From an uncultured Porphyromonadaceae bacterium (lineage in GTDB: Bacteria > Bacteroidota > Bacteroidia > Bacteroidales > Muribaculaceae): 10,967 bases of DNA. Positions 1 to 6,131 of the stretch are shown piece after piece. How positions within the stretch are numbered: position 1 is the first letter of the stretch; the number at the start of each line of letters is the position of its first letter. Location: NCBI GenBank assembly GCA_905193485.1, contig CAJJOX010000061.1, positions 1 through 10,967 of the forward strand, given 5' to 3'. The notes beneath the pieces were generated by a model. That model made no database searches, had not been told where the DNA came from, and saw only the letters and a list, made by a program, of their open reading frames with translations. The position numbers and the translations under genes are program-made.

Positions 1-221
1 CTCTTTCCGTCAAGTATCGCGGCCAGATTGTCGCGACACGACGCGACAAGGCGTTGAAAGCTCCTGAAATAATCATTGCGGAAATAAATACCGAAGCCGA
101 CGACGATGAAACGATGCGTGTCAGCGACAGTATCGCTCCCGGACAGACCAGACCCGGGGTTTCCGCCGAAAACGACCATTTGATTCCGGCACGGAAAAAA
201 CTCGCCGCACCGCCGGCTTGA
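1..221 (+). CDS. ftsQ: Cell division protein FtsQ, C-terminal end (partial)
   Basis: The frame beginning at base 3 is open from the window edge to a TGA at 219-221 and gives the last 72 residues of a protein. The first residues (LSVKYRGQIVATRRD) resemble the closing beta-strand of Bacteroidota FtsQ, whose last conserved segment is typically a K-Y-x-x-Q-(I/V) pattern. FtsQ is a single-pass inner-membrane divisome protein with POTRA and beta domains in the periplasm. After the conserved strand there is a tail of roughly 55 residues, acidic and then Pro/Arg/Lys-rich, with no recognisable domain; it is longer than I expect for this family. The identification rests mostly on position: it lies 36 nt before ftsA in the same orientation, as in other Bacteroidales. 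The 5' part is outside the window. Confidence 0.65.
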   Translation, partial: LSVKYRGQIVATRRDKALKAPEIIIAEINTEADDDETMRVSDSIAPGQTRPGVSAENDHLIPARKKLAAPPA

Positions 222-257
222 CATTTGTTTATAACCCCTCACAGCATAACATCGATT

Positions 258-1619
258 ATGGAAGAAAAAAGTATAATAGCTATTGAGATAGGCAGCTCCA
301 AAGTGAGAGGCGCTATCGGCAGCTACAGCCCTTCCGGTGTCCTCACCGTGCAGGCTGTGGAAGAGGAGCCGCTCCTCGAATGGGTGCGCTACGGCGCCGT
401 CAGCAATGTCGAAGAGGTGGCCTCTCTGTTGGGCCGCATCATCCGCAAAATCGAAAATCGCGTTTCTCCGCGTAAGGTCACCACTGTCTATGTCGGCATC
501 GGCGGCCGCTCTTTCTGCTCGCTCTCACGTGATGTGGAGCAGACTTTTGCTGAAGACCGCGAGATAACCGACGACATTATCGCGCAGCTCGTACGCGACG
601 CCGCGCTCTCACCTTATGCCGACCGCGAGATGCTTATGGTAGTGCCAAGAGAGTTTGTGGTCGACAAGACCGTCGTCAGTCGTCCGAAAGGCACGGTAGG
701 GCGCACTATACGCATGTCGGCCAACCTTATCGCATGCCGTCCTCAGCTCAAACGCAACATCGACCGGCTTTTCACCGAAAAGATGAAACTCAATGTCGCC
801 GGTTATAAAGTGAGGCAGATCGCTCTCGCGGATGTGGTGTTGAATTCCGATGAAAAACGCCTCGGATGCATGCTTGTCGATTTCGGTGCCGAAACGACGG
901 CCGTGTCAATCTACAAGCACGGATATCTCCAGTATCTCGTCACGCTGCCGATGGGTTCGCGAAACATCACTCGCGACATCATGAAACTCAACTATCTCGA
1001 AGAGCGGGCTGAAGAGCTTAAGTGCACCATAGGCAATGCTGCCGGAGCATCCGCCATCAATGACGGACCCGTCACCATGTCGACTACCGACTATTCCGAC
1101 GTGAACAATTATGTCAGCCACCGCGCCGGAGAGATTATCGCCAACATACGCAAGCAGCTCGAATACTCCGGTTTCACTTCTGCCGACCTTCCCGGCGGTA
1201 TCATCATCGTGGGCGGGGGTGCGCGGCTCAACGGTTTCAACGAATGCCTCGCCAAACGGCTCGCAATGCATCTGCGTGTGGGCAGCGTGAGCCGATCCGA
1301 CATACGGATTCCCGACAGCCGTCTGTCGCTCACCGACACATGCGATGTGATCGCTGTTCTTTACCGTGCCGCCGTCGATGGTGCCGAGGAGTGCCTCTCC
1401 GTGCCGCAGCGTCCGGCTTATGTCGAGCCACAGCCTGCGGTCGTGGAGCCCGATCCCGAACCGCAGCCGGTGATTGAGGAGATTGTGACTCCCGAACCGC
1501 AGCCGGTCGAGAAGAAACGTAAGAAAAGATGGATAAAACTCGACTTTGACAGCATAAAGAATAAGGTGGAAAAACTCATGACCGAGCGCGATTACGACGA
1601 CGACTATCGCGACGACTGA
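258..1619 (+). CDS. ftsA: Cell division protein FtsA (actin-like membrane tether for FtsZ)
   Basis: FtsA is an actin-fold ATPase that anchors the Z-ring to the cytoplasmic membrane and recruits late divisome proteins. With the ATG at 258 the protein has 453 residues. The phosphate-1 loop is IAIEIGSSKVRGAIG (7-21), and the 1C (SHS2) subdomain spans roughly 85-165. The phosphate-2 motif is LVDFGAETT (206-214), and the adenosine loop is GGIIIVGGGARLNG (313-326). A linker rich in Pro, Glu and Gln (about 384-418) leads to a basic stretch and an amphipathic helix (RWIKLDFDSIKNKVEKLM, 424-441), the membrane-targeting sequence. An acidic D/Y/R tail of 12 residues follows; this helix usually lies at the very C-terminus. 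The frame is open from a TTG at 225, but the family N-terminus begins at the ATG at 258. The gene lies 36 nt after ftsQ and 69 nt before ftsZ, so co-transcription is likely. Confidence 0.97.
   Translation: MEEKSIIAIEIGSSKVRGAIGSYSPSGVLTVQAVEEEPLLEWVRYGAVSNVEEVASLLGRIIRKIENRVSPRKVTTVYVGIGGRSFCSLSRDVEQTFAEDREITDDIIAQLVRDAALSPYADREMLMVVPREFVVDKTVVSRPKGTVGRTIRMSANLIACRPQLKRNIDRLFTEKMKLNVAGYKVRQIALADVVLNSDEKRLGCMLVDFGAETTAVSIYKHGYLQYLVTLPMGSRNITRDIMKLNYLEERAEELKCTIGNAAGASAINDGPVTMSTTDYSDVNNYVSHRAGEIIANIRKQLEYSGFTSADLPGGIIIVGGGARLNGFNECLAKRLAMHLRVGSVSRSDIRIPDSRLSLTDTCDVIAVLYRAAVDGAEECLSVPQRPAYVEPQPAVVEPDPEPQPVIEEIVTPEPQPVEKKRKKRWIKLDFDSIKNKVEKLMTERDYDDDYRDD
1454..1507 (+). repeat. 18-bp direct repeat in the FtsA linker
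   Basis: The 18-bp sequence TCCCGAACCGCAGCCGGT occurs exactly at 1454-1471 and again at 1490-1507. The 36-bp offset keeps the reading frame and encodes the repeated peptide PEPQPV of the disordered FtsA linker. The exact nucleotide identity suggests a recent 12-codon duplication rather than convergent amino-acid composition. Confidence 0.8.
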
Positions 1620-1688
1620 TCCGGCTTTTTCCCTTCGTTCCCCGATATCATTCTTTTTTTGAACAACATTCTGAAAAAATATAGAAAT

Positions 1689-3380
1689 ATGGATGAAAAT
1701 CTTGATATAGACGCTCTGGCCAACCAGTTCCGCGATCCCGCGAAAAAGGTTGAGCAAAACGATATTATGGTTGTCGGCGTGGGTGGCGGCGGCGGCAATG
1801 CAGTCAACCACATGTACAACCAGGGCGTGGAAAATGTCACGTTCGTCGTGTGCAACACCGACAAGGTCGCAGTCGACAAATCGCCGGTCGCCAACCGTGT
1901 GGTTATCGGCGATGGCTTCGGAGCGGGAAACATTCCCGAAAAAGCCCGTAAGTTTGCCGAGGACGACATCGATAAGATCGAGCAGATCTTCGACGACAAA
2001 GTGAAGATGGTGTTTGTGACAGCCGGGATGGGCGGCGGCACCGGCACCGGCGCTGCGCCTGTCGTGGCCCGTGTGGCTCGCGAAAAAGGATTGCTGACTA
2101 TAGGCATCGTCACGATACCCTTTATTTTCGAAGGTAAAAAGAAAATCCTCAAGGCTCTCGCCGGCGCCGATGAAATGGCTAAATATGTCGACGCTCTCCT
2201 GATCATCAACAACGAGCGCCTGAATGAGATTTATCCCGACTTCGACTTCTTCAATGCTTTCTCCAAGGCCGACGACACTCTTGCCACGGCTGCACGGTCG
2301 ATATCTGAGATCATCACGATTCCCGGTTATCTCAACCTCGACTTCAATGATGTCGACACCACGCTGCGCAATGGCGGCACAGCCATCATTTCCACCGGAT
2401 ACGGTGAAGGCGAGCACCGCGTCACCAAGGCGATCGAGGACGCCCTCAACTCTCCCCTTCTGAAAAATCGCGACATCATCGGTTCCAAACGCTTGCTGAT
2501 GAATCTCTATATGTCGCGTGAGGACGAGCACGGCGCAATGTCCATGAACGAAATGTCGGAGTTGCGCGACTTCGTGTCGACAATTGATGATGAGGTCGAC
2601 GTGATATGGGGTGTGGCTGTCGACAATTCACTGGGCAGCAAAGTGAAAATCACAATCCTTGCATCGGGCTTCGAGGTCACTCTGCGCGATGAGGAAGATG
2701 TGCTCATTCAGTCAAAGGCCAAAGAAGACAGCAAACGGAAAGCCGCCGCGCCTCAGGTGCGCAAACCCTCGGCAGGCACCCAGAGCGCCGACGCCACCGA
2801 CCGCGTCCGTGAGGTTTACGGATCAGGAATCGATGAGTTCACTACCAACTATATCGTCCTGTCGCCCGAGCAGTTCGATGACGATGCCGCTATCGAAACA
2901 TTCGAGCGTACTCCCGCCTACACCCGTGAGAAACGCGTTGTCGAAAGCCTGAAAAAAGGAGCCACGCGCCCCGAAAACTCAGATCCCCGGCCATCCGGCT
3001 CCGGCAACGTCATCAGCTTCTTACGATTGTCAGCCATAACACAACGGAGGCAGCGCCGAATCGAGCGCTGCCTCCGTTGTGTTATGGCTTTATGTTTTTT
3101 CCCGTCTTATTCTTCCGTGATGGGAATTTTACGGTGTATCGAATGGTCAAGGGAGATGAGTGTTTCCGTGCCGTTCACGCCGTGGATGTTCTGGATTTTG
3201 TTGTTCAGCAGATCCATCAGATGCTCGTTGTCGCGTGCAAAAAGCTTGATGAGCATCGTGTACGGGCCTGTGGTGAAGTGGCATTCCACGATCTCGGGAA
3301 TCTTTTCGAGCTCGGGCACAACATCGCGGTACATGGCTCCGCGTTCAAGATTCACACCTATGAATGTGCACGTGCGATAG
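1689..3380 (+). CDS. ftsZ: Cell division protein FtsZ (tubulin-like GTPase), frame without a stop at the expected end
   Basis: FtsZ polymerises into the cytokinetic ring. Starting at the ATG at 1689, family features run in order. The T1 glycine loop is GVGGGGGNAV (30-39) and the tubulin signature is GGGTGTG (115-121). The T7 synergy loop is NLDFNDVD (216-223), with the aspartates that complete the GTPase site of the neighbouring subunit. A Lys/Ala-rich linker (about 343-372) is followed by a Bacteroidales-type C-terminal block (about 373-420). The family-like protein ends near SGSGNVISF (residue 444, base 3020), a normal length for the family. There is no stop there: the next codons are TTA CGA TTG TCA, and the frame continues through the terminator hairpin and antisense to lrp until TAG at 3378-3380 (563 residues). 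The extra tail is shadow-like in composition. The start is set by the family N-terminus and an A-rich leader; a TTG at 1659 is also open. A lost stop, a frameshift or a sequence error is likely. Confidence 0.93.
   Translation: MDENLDIDALANQFRDPAKKVEQNDIMVVGVGGGGGNAVNHMYNQGVENVTFVVCNTDKVAVDKSPVANRVVIGDGFGAGNIPEKARKFAEDDIDKIEQIFDDKVKMVFVTAGMGGGTGTGAAPVVARVAREKGLLTIGIVTIPFIFEGKKKILKALAGADEMAKYVDALLIINNERLNEIYPDFDFFNAFSKADDTLATAARSISEIITIPGYLNLDFNDVDTTLRNGGTAIISTGYGEGEHRVTKAIEDALNSPLLKNRDIIGSKRLLMNLYMSREDEHGAMSMNEMSELRDFVSTIDDEVDVIWGVAVDNSLGSKVKITILASGFEVTLRDEEDVLIQSKAKEDSKRKAAAPQVRKPSAGTQSADATDRVREVYGSGIDEFTTNYIVLSPEQFDDDAAIETFERTPAYTREKRVVESLKKGATRPENSDPRPSGSGNVISFLRLSAITQRRQRRIERCLRCVMALCFFPSYSSVMGILRCIEWSREMSVSVPFTPWMFWILLFSRSIRCSLSRAKSLMSIVYGPVVKWHSTISGIFSSSGTTSRYMAPRSRFTPMNVHVR
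3032..3100 (+). terminator. Strong intrinsic terminator after ftsZ, 25-bp perfect stem
   Basis: Bases 3032-3056 are the exact reverse complement of 3065-3089 (core GGAGGCAGCGC with GCGCTGCCTCC), leaving an 8-nt loop (CGAATCGA). TTATG and six T follow at 3095-3100. The T-run lies only on the plus-strand side, so the element best terminates the ftsQ-ftsA-ftsZ transcript. It also sits 7 bp beyond the end of the convergent lrp gene, but transcripts from that side would leave the stem without a T-run. The stem is much longer than an ordinary intrinsic terminator. Confidence 0.88.
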
Positions 3381-3568
3381 CCGAGAGCCTTGGGGTTCAC
3401 ATTGTAGCTTGATCCTGTGATCACGTTGAGATCCATCATGCGCTGCAGACGCTGATGGATGGCGGCTCGCGACACACCGCATTCGGCGGCCACATCCTTC
3501 GATGGTATGCGGGCGTTGTTCATGACAATGCCCAGAATCTTTTTGTCGAGGCTATCGATTTTTCCCAT
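3107..3568 (-). CDS. Lrp/AsnC family transcriptional regulator
   Basis: This is a feast/famine-type regulator: a DNA-binding protein that forms dimers and octamers and responds to small ligands, often amino acids. The 153-residue length is typical. An N-terminal AsnC-type winged helix-turn-helix (about 4-53) begins with the family pattern LDKKILGIVMNNAR, and its recognition helix is near VSRAAIHQRLQRM (32-44). It is followed by an alpha/beta RAM (ligand-binding and oligomerisation) domain, about 66-145, with the characteristic segment ECHFTTGPYTMLIKLFARD (95-113). It is convergent with ftsZ, and its 3' part lies antisense to the abnormal ftsZ extension. It lies 151 bp downstream of the secreted nuclease on the same strand but has its own promoter, overlapped by an 18-bp palindrome, which suggests autoregulation as is common in this family. 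Its ligand and targets cannot be told from sequence. Confidence 0.94.
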   Translation of the reverse strand: MGKIDSLDKKILGIVMNNARIPSKDVAAECGVSRAAIHQRLQRMMDLNVITGSSYNVNPKALGYRTCTFIGVNLERGAMYRDVVPELEKIPEIVECHFTTGPYTMLIKLFARDNEHLMDLLNNKIQNIHGVNGTETLISLDHSIHRKIPITEE

Positions 3569-3621
3569 GACTGTTTAGCGAAATTCTGTTACAATTTTTT
3601 CAGTTTGGTTGTTTTGTGTGG

Positions 3622-3652
3622 CAAAGATAGAGCTTTTGCTTGAAATTTCAAG
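3622..3652 (-). promoter_or_regulatory. Bacteroidota-type promoter of lrp
   Basis: On the minus strand a TATCTTTG box (plus positions 3622-3629) fits the Bacteroidota -7 consensus TAnnTTTG. It is preceded, after exactly 19 nt, by CTTG (TTG at 3649-3651), fitting the -33 element. Transcription would start near 3612-3615 and give a leader of about 45 nt before the lrp ATG at 3568. Confidence 0.7.
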
Positions 3653-3654
3653 CA
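3637..3654. promoter_or_regulatory. 18-bp perfect palindrome over the lrp -33 box (candidate operator)
   Basis: TGCTTGAAATTTCAAGCA reads identically on both strands. It contains the -33 TTG of the lrp promoter, so a dimer bound here would compete with sigma/RNA polymerase. An AT-rich centre flanked by inverted arms is compatible with Lrp/AsnC-type operators. Autoregulation by the adjacent gene product is an inference. Confidence 0.6.
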
Positions 3655-3658
3655 TTTT

Positions 3659-3676
3659 GTCACAAAAAGCCACAAA
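3659..3676 (-). repeat. Tandem 8-bp near-repeats one helical turn apart, upstream of the lrp promoter
   Basis: Plus-strand GTCACAAA (3659-3666) and GCCACAAA (3669-3676) differ at one base and are spaced 10 bp start to start, so they lie on the same DNA face. They sit just upstream of the -33 box of lrp, where an activator or a second regulator unit could bind. This is a short motif in AT-rich DNA and may be chance. Confidence 0.35.
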
Positions 3677-3719
3677 TAGCACTATATGGAACTAAAATTC
3701 GCTCGCGTGCGGCGTTTTC

Positions 3720-5387
3720 TCAGTGTGCTATCACTTTTACAGGACGCGGATGCTCGTCGGTGCAGATGAAGTAGGCGCCTACGGGAAGCGACATTTCATG
3801 ATAGTCTTCGACCAGCCGTAATGTGCCGACAATGCGTCCGGCGATATCGTAGATGCGCACGTTGCTGTGGGGGGTCGAGCATCGGAAGCGGATAAAGCCC
3901 TGATGCGACTCGATCACAAGCGGCTGGTCGGCAATGATATCCTCGATACCGGCCTGCGGATTCACGGTGATATAGTTGGATATCGGCGACCGCTCCTCAA
4001 GACGCACGCTCTGCACGGCGTAGGTGTCGTAATCGCCCTCGTCGAGTCCTTCGATGGTCAGCTCGTTGCTCTCGGCGATCAGCTCGCTGGTGGTCACCAC
4101 ACCTCCTTTATATCGCTTCACGGTGACGATATAGTAGTCGACCGTTTCTTCTTCCGGCTGCAAGTCCCAGTGCGCGACATACGTATTGTCGGTTATGTCT
4201 GTGGCTGCTGTGGCCGTGAGTTGGGTTAGCGTTGGCTTGGGCAGGCATTCTGCTTTCAGATAAACTTTATATCCTGCTGCCGGCAGGCACCCGTCGCTTA
4301 TGTTCACTTGTGCCGTATGTGTGCCTGTGGCGTTCGGCGTATAGGTCACTGTCACCGATGTGCCCGACACCGAGTTTGCAAGGATGCCTGCCACCGTGGT
4401 CGATGCAAGTGAGAAGAGGTTGCGGTTCATGCCTGATATGCCGAGCTCGAATGTCCCGTAGACATTCTCTCCGCGGAATATGAGCTGCGCTGTGATCGAC
4501 CGCCCGATGGCCACTTCGCCGAAGTCGATGGTCATGCCGTTGACAGGAGTGAAAAGCGTGGCGTCGCCACCCGGCTCGACGGTGCCGGGGAGCACATAGG
4601 CCTGCCCTTTTTTGTTACCCCAGATATATTCCGCGAGATCGGGGTCATCGATAAACGGGTTGCGGTTGTTCTGTATCTTGTAGACGGCCTCGTTTCGGCT
4701 GATCTCCTTTTCGCTGACCGGATCGGCGCGGTGCCATTTGAGCAGAAGGTCGATGGCCCATTGCTGGAGCGACGGATATGTGCCGTTCATCACCTGCCAT
4801 GTCGTCACCCAGTTCATGTTCTGATAGCAGGTGACCATATAGAAATATGTGCGTGCGAAATCACCTTTGTATTCGTTGGCCGGCTCAAAAACGTAACTTG
4901 CGCCCCCGGAGTTGACGCCGGTGCCGACGGTCGAAACTCCGTTGGTGAACTTCGGAGTCGTGCCTGCCCTGACTTCGCCAAGAGGATAGTTGCTTTTGGC
5001 CTGGTTGGCATCGGCTTCGCCCGGATAGAGATGGTTCAGGTCAACGTATGCCGGTATGTTGGTCGACCCGGCCCACCAGCTTTTCGGCAGCGAATGTTCA
5101 CGGTTCATGTAGGTGCCGAATCGGATTGAAGTGCTCACTTCCATATTCGAATACATATCCCACCAGTTGTTGGTTCCGGGACGCACGTCGGTCTGAAGGA
5201 AATAGCTCGGCAACGCATTGTAGCTCGACACTTGTGTGTGGGGATTGATGATCTGGTAGAGCGCTGTTTTGAGCGTTCCTTCCGATTTGCCCACGAGCGA
5301 GTTGTAGTAACCGGCGGGAACTTCCGCGTTCATTTGGCTGCAAACGGCTGATATGCAGAGGGTAATCAGAAGTAGACGTTTTTTCAT
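3720..5387 (-). CDS. Secreted endonuclease I family nuclease with Ig-like, FN3 and T9SS-like C-terminal domains
   Basis: This is a predicted extracellular or surface DNA/RNA endonuclease of the His-Me finger EndA/NucM/Vvn family (Pfam Endonuclease_1). The ATG at 5387 gives 555 residues and begins with a signal peptide (MKKRLLLITLCISAVCSQMNA). The catalytic domain spans about 22-258. It has NREHSLPKSW (95-104; H98 the likely general base, E97 a likely metal ligand) and DLNHLYPGEADANQAKSN (116-133; N128 aligns with the family's metal-binding Asn). The conserved closing segment is EKEISRNEAVYKIQNNRNPFID (226-247). Then follow an Ig-like domain of the choice-of-anchor type (about 280-382), a fibronectin-III-like domain (about 384-475), and a C-terminal beta-domain with IYDIAGRIV (512-520) and LPVGAYFI (534-541), resembling T9SS type A sorting domains. 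An upstream start at 5435 would bury the signal peptide and is rejected. Roles in DNA scavenging or eDNA degradation are plausible but unproven. Confidence 0.9.
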   Translation of the reverse strand: MKKRLLLITLCISAVCSQMNAEVPAGYYNSLVGKSEGTLKTALYQIINPHTQVSSYNALPSYFLQTDVRPGTNNWWDMYSNMEVSTSIRFGTYMNREHSLPKSWWAGSTNIPAYVDLNHLYPGEADANQAKSNYPLGEVRAGTTPKFTNGVSTVGTGVNSGGASYVFEPANEYKGDFARTYFYMVTCYQNMNWVTTWQVMNGTYPSLQQWAIDLLLKWHRADPVSEKEISRNEAVYKIQNNRNPFIDDPDLAEYIWGNKKGQAYVLPGTVEPGGDATLFTPVNGMTIDFGEVAIGRSITAQLIFRGENVYGTFELGISGMNRNLFSLASTTVAGILANSVSGTSVTVTYTPNATGTHTAQVNISDGCLPAAGYKVYLKAECLPKPTLTQLTATAATDITDNTYVAHWDLQPEEETVDYYIVTVKRYKGGVVTTSELIAESNELTIEGLDEGDYDTYAVQSVRLEERSPISNYITVNPQAGIEDIIADQPLVIESHQGFIRFRCSTPHSNVRIYDIAGRIVGTLRLVEDYHEMSLPVGAYFICTDEHPRPVKVIAH

Positions 5388-5423
5388 TATGATTATATAT
5401 ACGGGGGGTTGGTTAACGTTTTG

Positions 5424-5431
5424 CAAACTTA
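5424..5431 (-). promoter_or_regulatory. Candidate -7 box for the secreted nuclease gene
   Basis: The minus-strand TAAGTTTG matches TAnnTTTG and would start transcription about 30 nt before the nuclease ATG. No good TTTG lies 19-21 nt upstream, so only half of the promoter is supported. Confidence 0.45.
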
Positions 5432-5457
5432 ACAATTTTTGCCCGAAAATTGATTAA
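5429..5457. promoter_or_regulatory. Inverted repeat between two divergent -7 boxes (candidate shared operator)
   Basis: CAATTTT (5433-5439) and AAAATTG (5446-5452) are exact inverted arms around a TGCCCG spacer. Each arm is flanked outside by TTAA (5429-5432 and 5454-5457, the latter offset by one A). The repeat lies between the two outward-facing -7 boxes at 5424-5431 and 5455-5462, slightly overlapping both, so one bound regulator could control both genes. Confidence 0.45.
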
Positions 5458-5462
5458 TTTTG
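5455..5462 (+). promoter_or_regulatory. Candidate -7 box for the HAD-ribF operon
   Basis: TAATTTTG matches the Bacteroidota -7 consensus TAnnTTTG and would place the transcript start near 5469, about 40 nt before the HAD gene ATG. The expected -33 TTG at 19-21 nt spacing is not present, so the call is tentative. Confidence 0.45.
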
Positions 5463-5507
5463 TAGTGTTAAGAAAAAGTCTGGATTATCTAAACGTTATG
5501 TTTCGAA

Positions 5508-6131
5508 ATGATAAAAAATCTATTGTTTGACCTTGGCGGAGTGATCATGGATATCCGCCGCGAAAATTGCGTGAAGGCTTTTGAGGCCATCGGCATGTAT
5601 GATGCCCGGACGCTTCTCGGCGAATATGAGCAGGCCGGTGTGTTCGCCGGCATCGAGAACGGATCACTGACGCCACGGCAGTTTCACGATGAAATAAGGC
5701 GTATAATCGGCCGACCGGTCACGGATTCCGAAATCGACGATGCATTCCAGCGTTTCCTTATTGGTATTCCCGGACATCGGCTTGACGAGCTTCAGCGCCT
5801 TCGCGCCCGGTTCGGCATTTATCTGCTCAGCAACACCAATCCCATAATGTGGGATGGCGAGATCTCTCGCAATTTCCGCAGTCGAGGTCACGACGTCAAC
5901 TTCTATTTCGACGGCATATTGCGCAGTTACGAAGCCGGAGTCATGAAGCCCGACCCGGCAATATTCCGCTTGGCTGCCGAACGGTTCGGAATACATCCCG
6001 ACGAAACACTCTTCATCGATGATTCCCGGAGCAATCTCGATGCGGCCGAAGCTCTCGGTTTCCACACTCTTCTCGCCGCACCGGGCACCGAATTTGCCGA
6101 CCCTCTGAAGGCTTATGATTTCTCACGATGA
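5508..6131 (+). CDS. HAD superfamily (IA) phosphatase, YihX-like
   Basis: This is a cytoplasmic haloacid-dehalogenase-type phosphohydrolase of 207 residues. All four HAD motifs are visible. Motif I is FDLGGVI with nucleophile D8, motif II is LLSNTN (S108), motif III is the lysine in GVMKPDP (K147), and motif IV is FIDDSRSN (D171, D172). A helical cap lies between motifs I and II, about residues 17-95 (subfamily IA). The residue two after the nucleophile is Gly instead of the usual Asp; the YihX group of sugar-phosphate phosphatases has a similar DLGNV motif, so activity need not be lost. Substrate cannot be read from sequence. Its stop overlaps the ribF start (ATGA at 6128-6131), implying translational coupling and a possible job in flavin metabolism, for example FMN or a riboflavin-precursor phosphate; this is inference. 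The start at 5508 gives the family N-terminus directly. Confidence 0.9.
   Translation: MIKNLLFDLGGVIMDIRRENCVKAFEAIGMYDARTLLGEYEQAGVFAGIENGSLTPRQFHDEIRRIIGRPVTDSEIDDAFQRFLIGIPGHRLDELQRLRARFGIYLLSNTNPIMWDGEISRNFRSRGHDVNFYFDGILRSYEAGVMKPDPAIFRLAAERFGIHPDETLFIDDSRSNLDAAEALGFHTLLAAPGTEFADPLKAYDFSR

Noticed and set aside
225..257. TTG start of ftsA at 225
   Set aside because: The 11 extra residues are not FtsA-like, and the ATG at 258 begins directly at the conserved ATPase N-terminus.
1659..1688. TTG start of ftsZ at 1659, and a possible promoter (TTTG plus TATAGAAA) in the ftsA-ftsZ gap
   Set aside because: The FtsZ N-terminus fits the ATG at 1689. The supposed -7 box lacks TTTG and lies so close to the ATG that the transcript would be nearly leaderless.
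906..2531. A 541-codon open frame on the minus strand across ftsA and ftsZ
   Set aside because: It lies entirely antisense to two conserved genes, spans their junction, and its His/Asp/Val-rich translation has no domain I recognise; long antisense frames are common in GC-rich coding DNA.
5388..5435. Upstream start of the secreted nuclease
   Set aside because: It would place 16 residues before a clear signal peptide and covers the -7 box of the gene.
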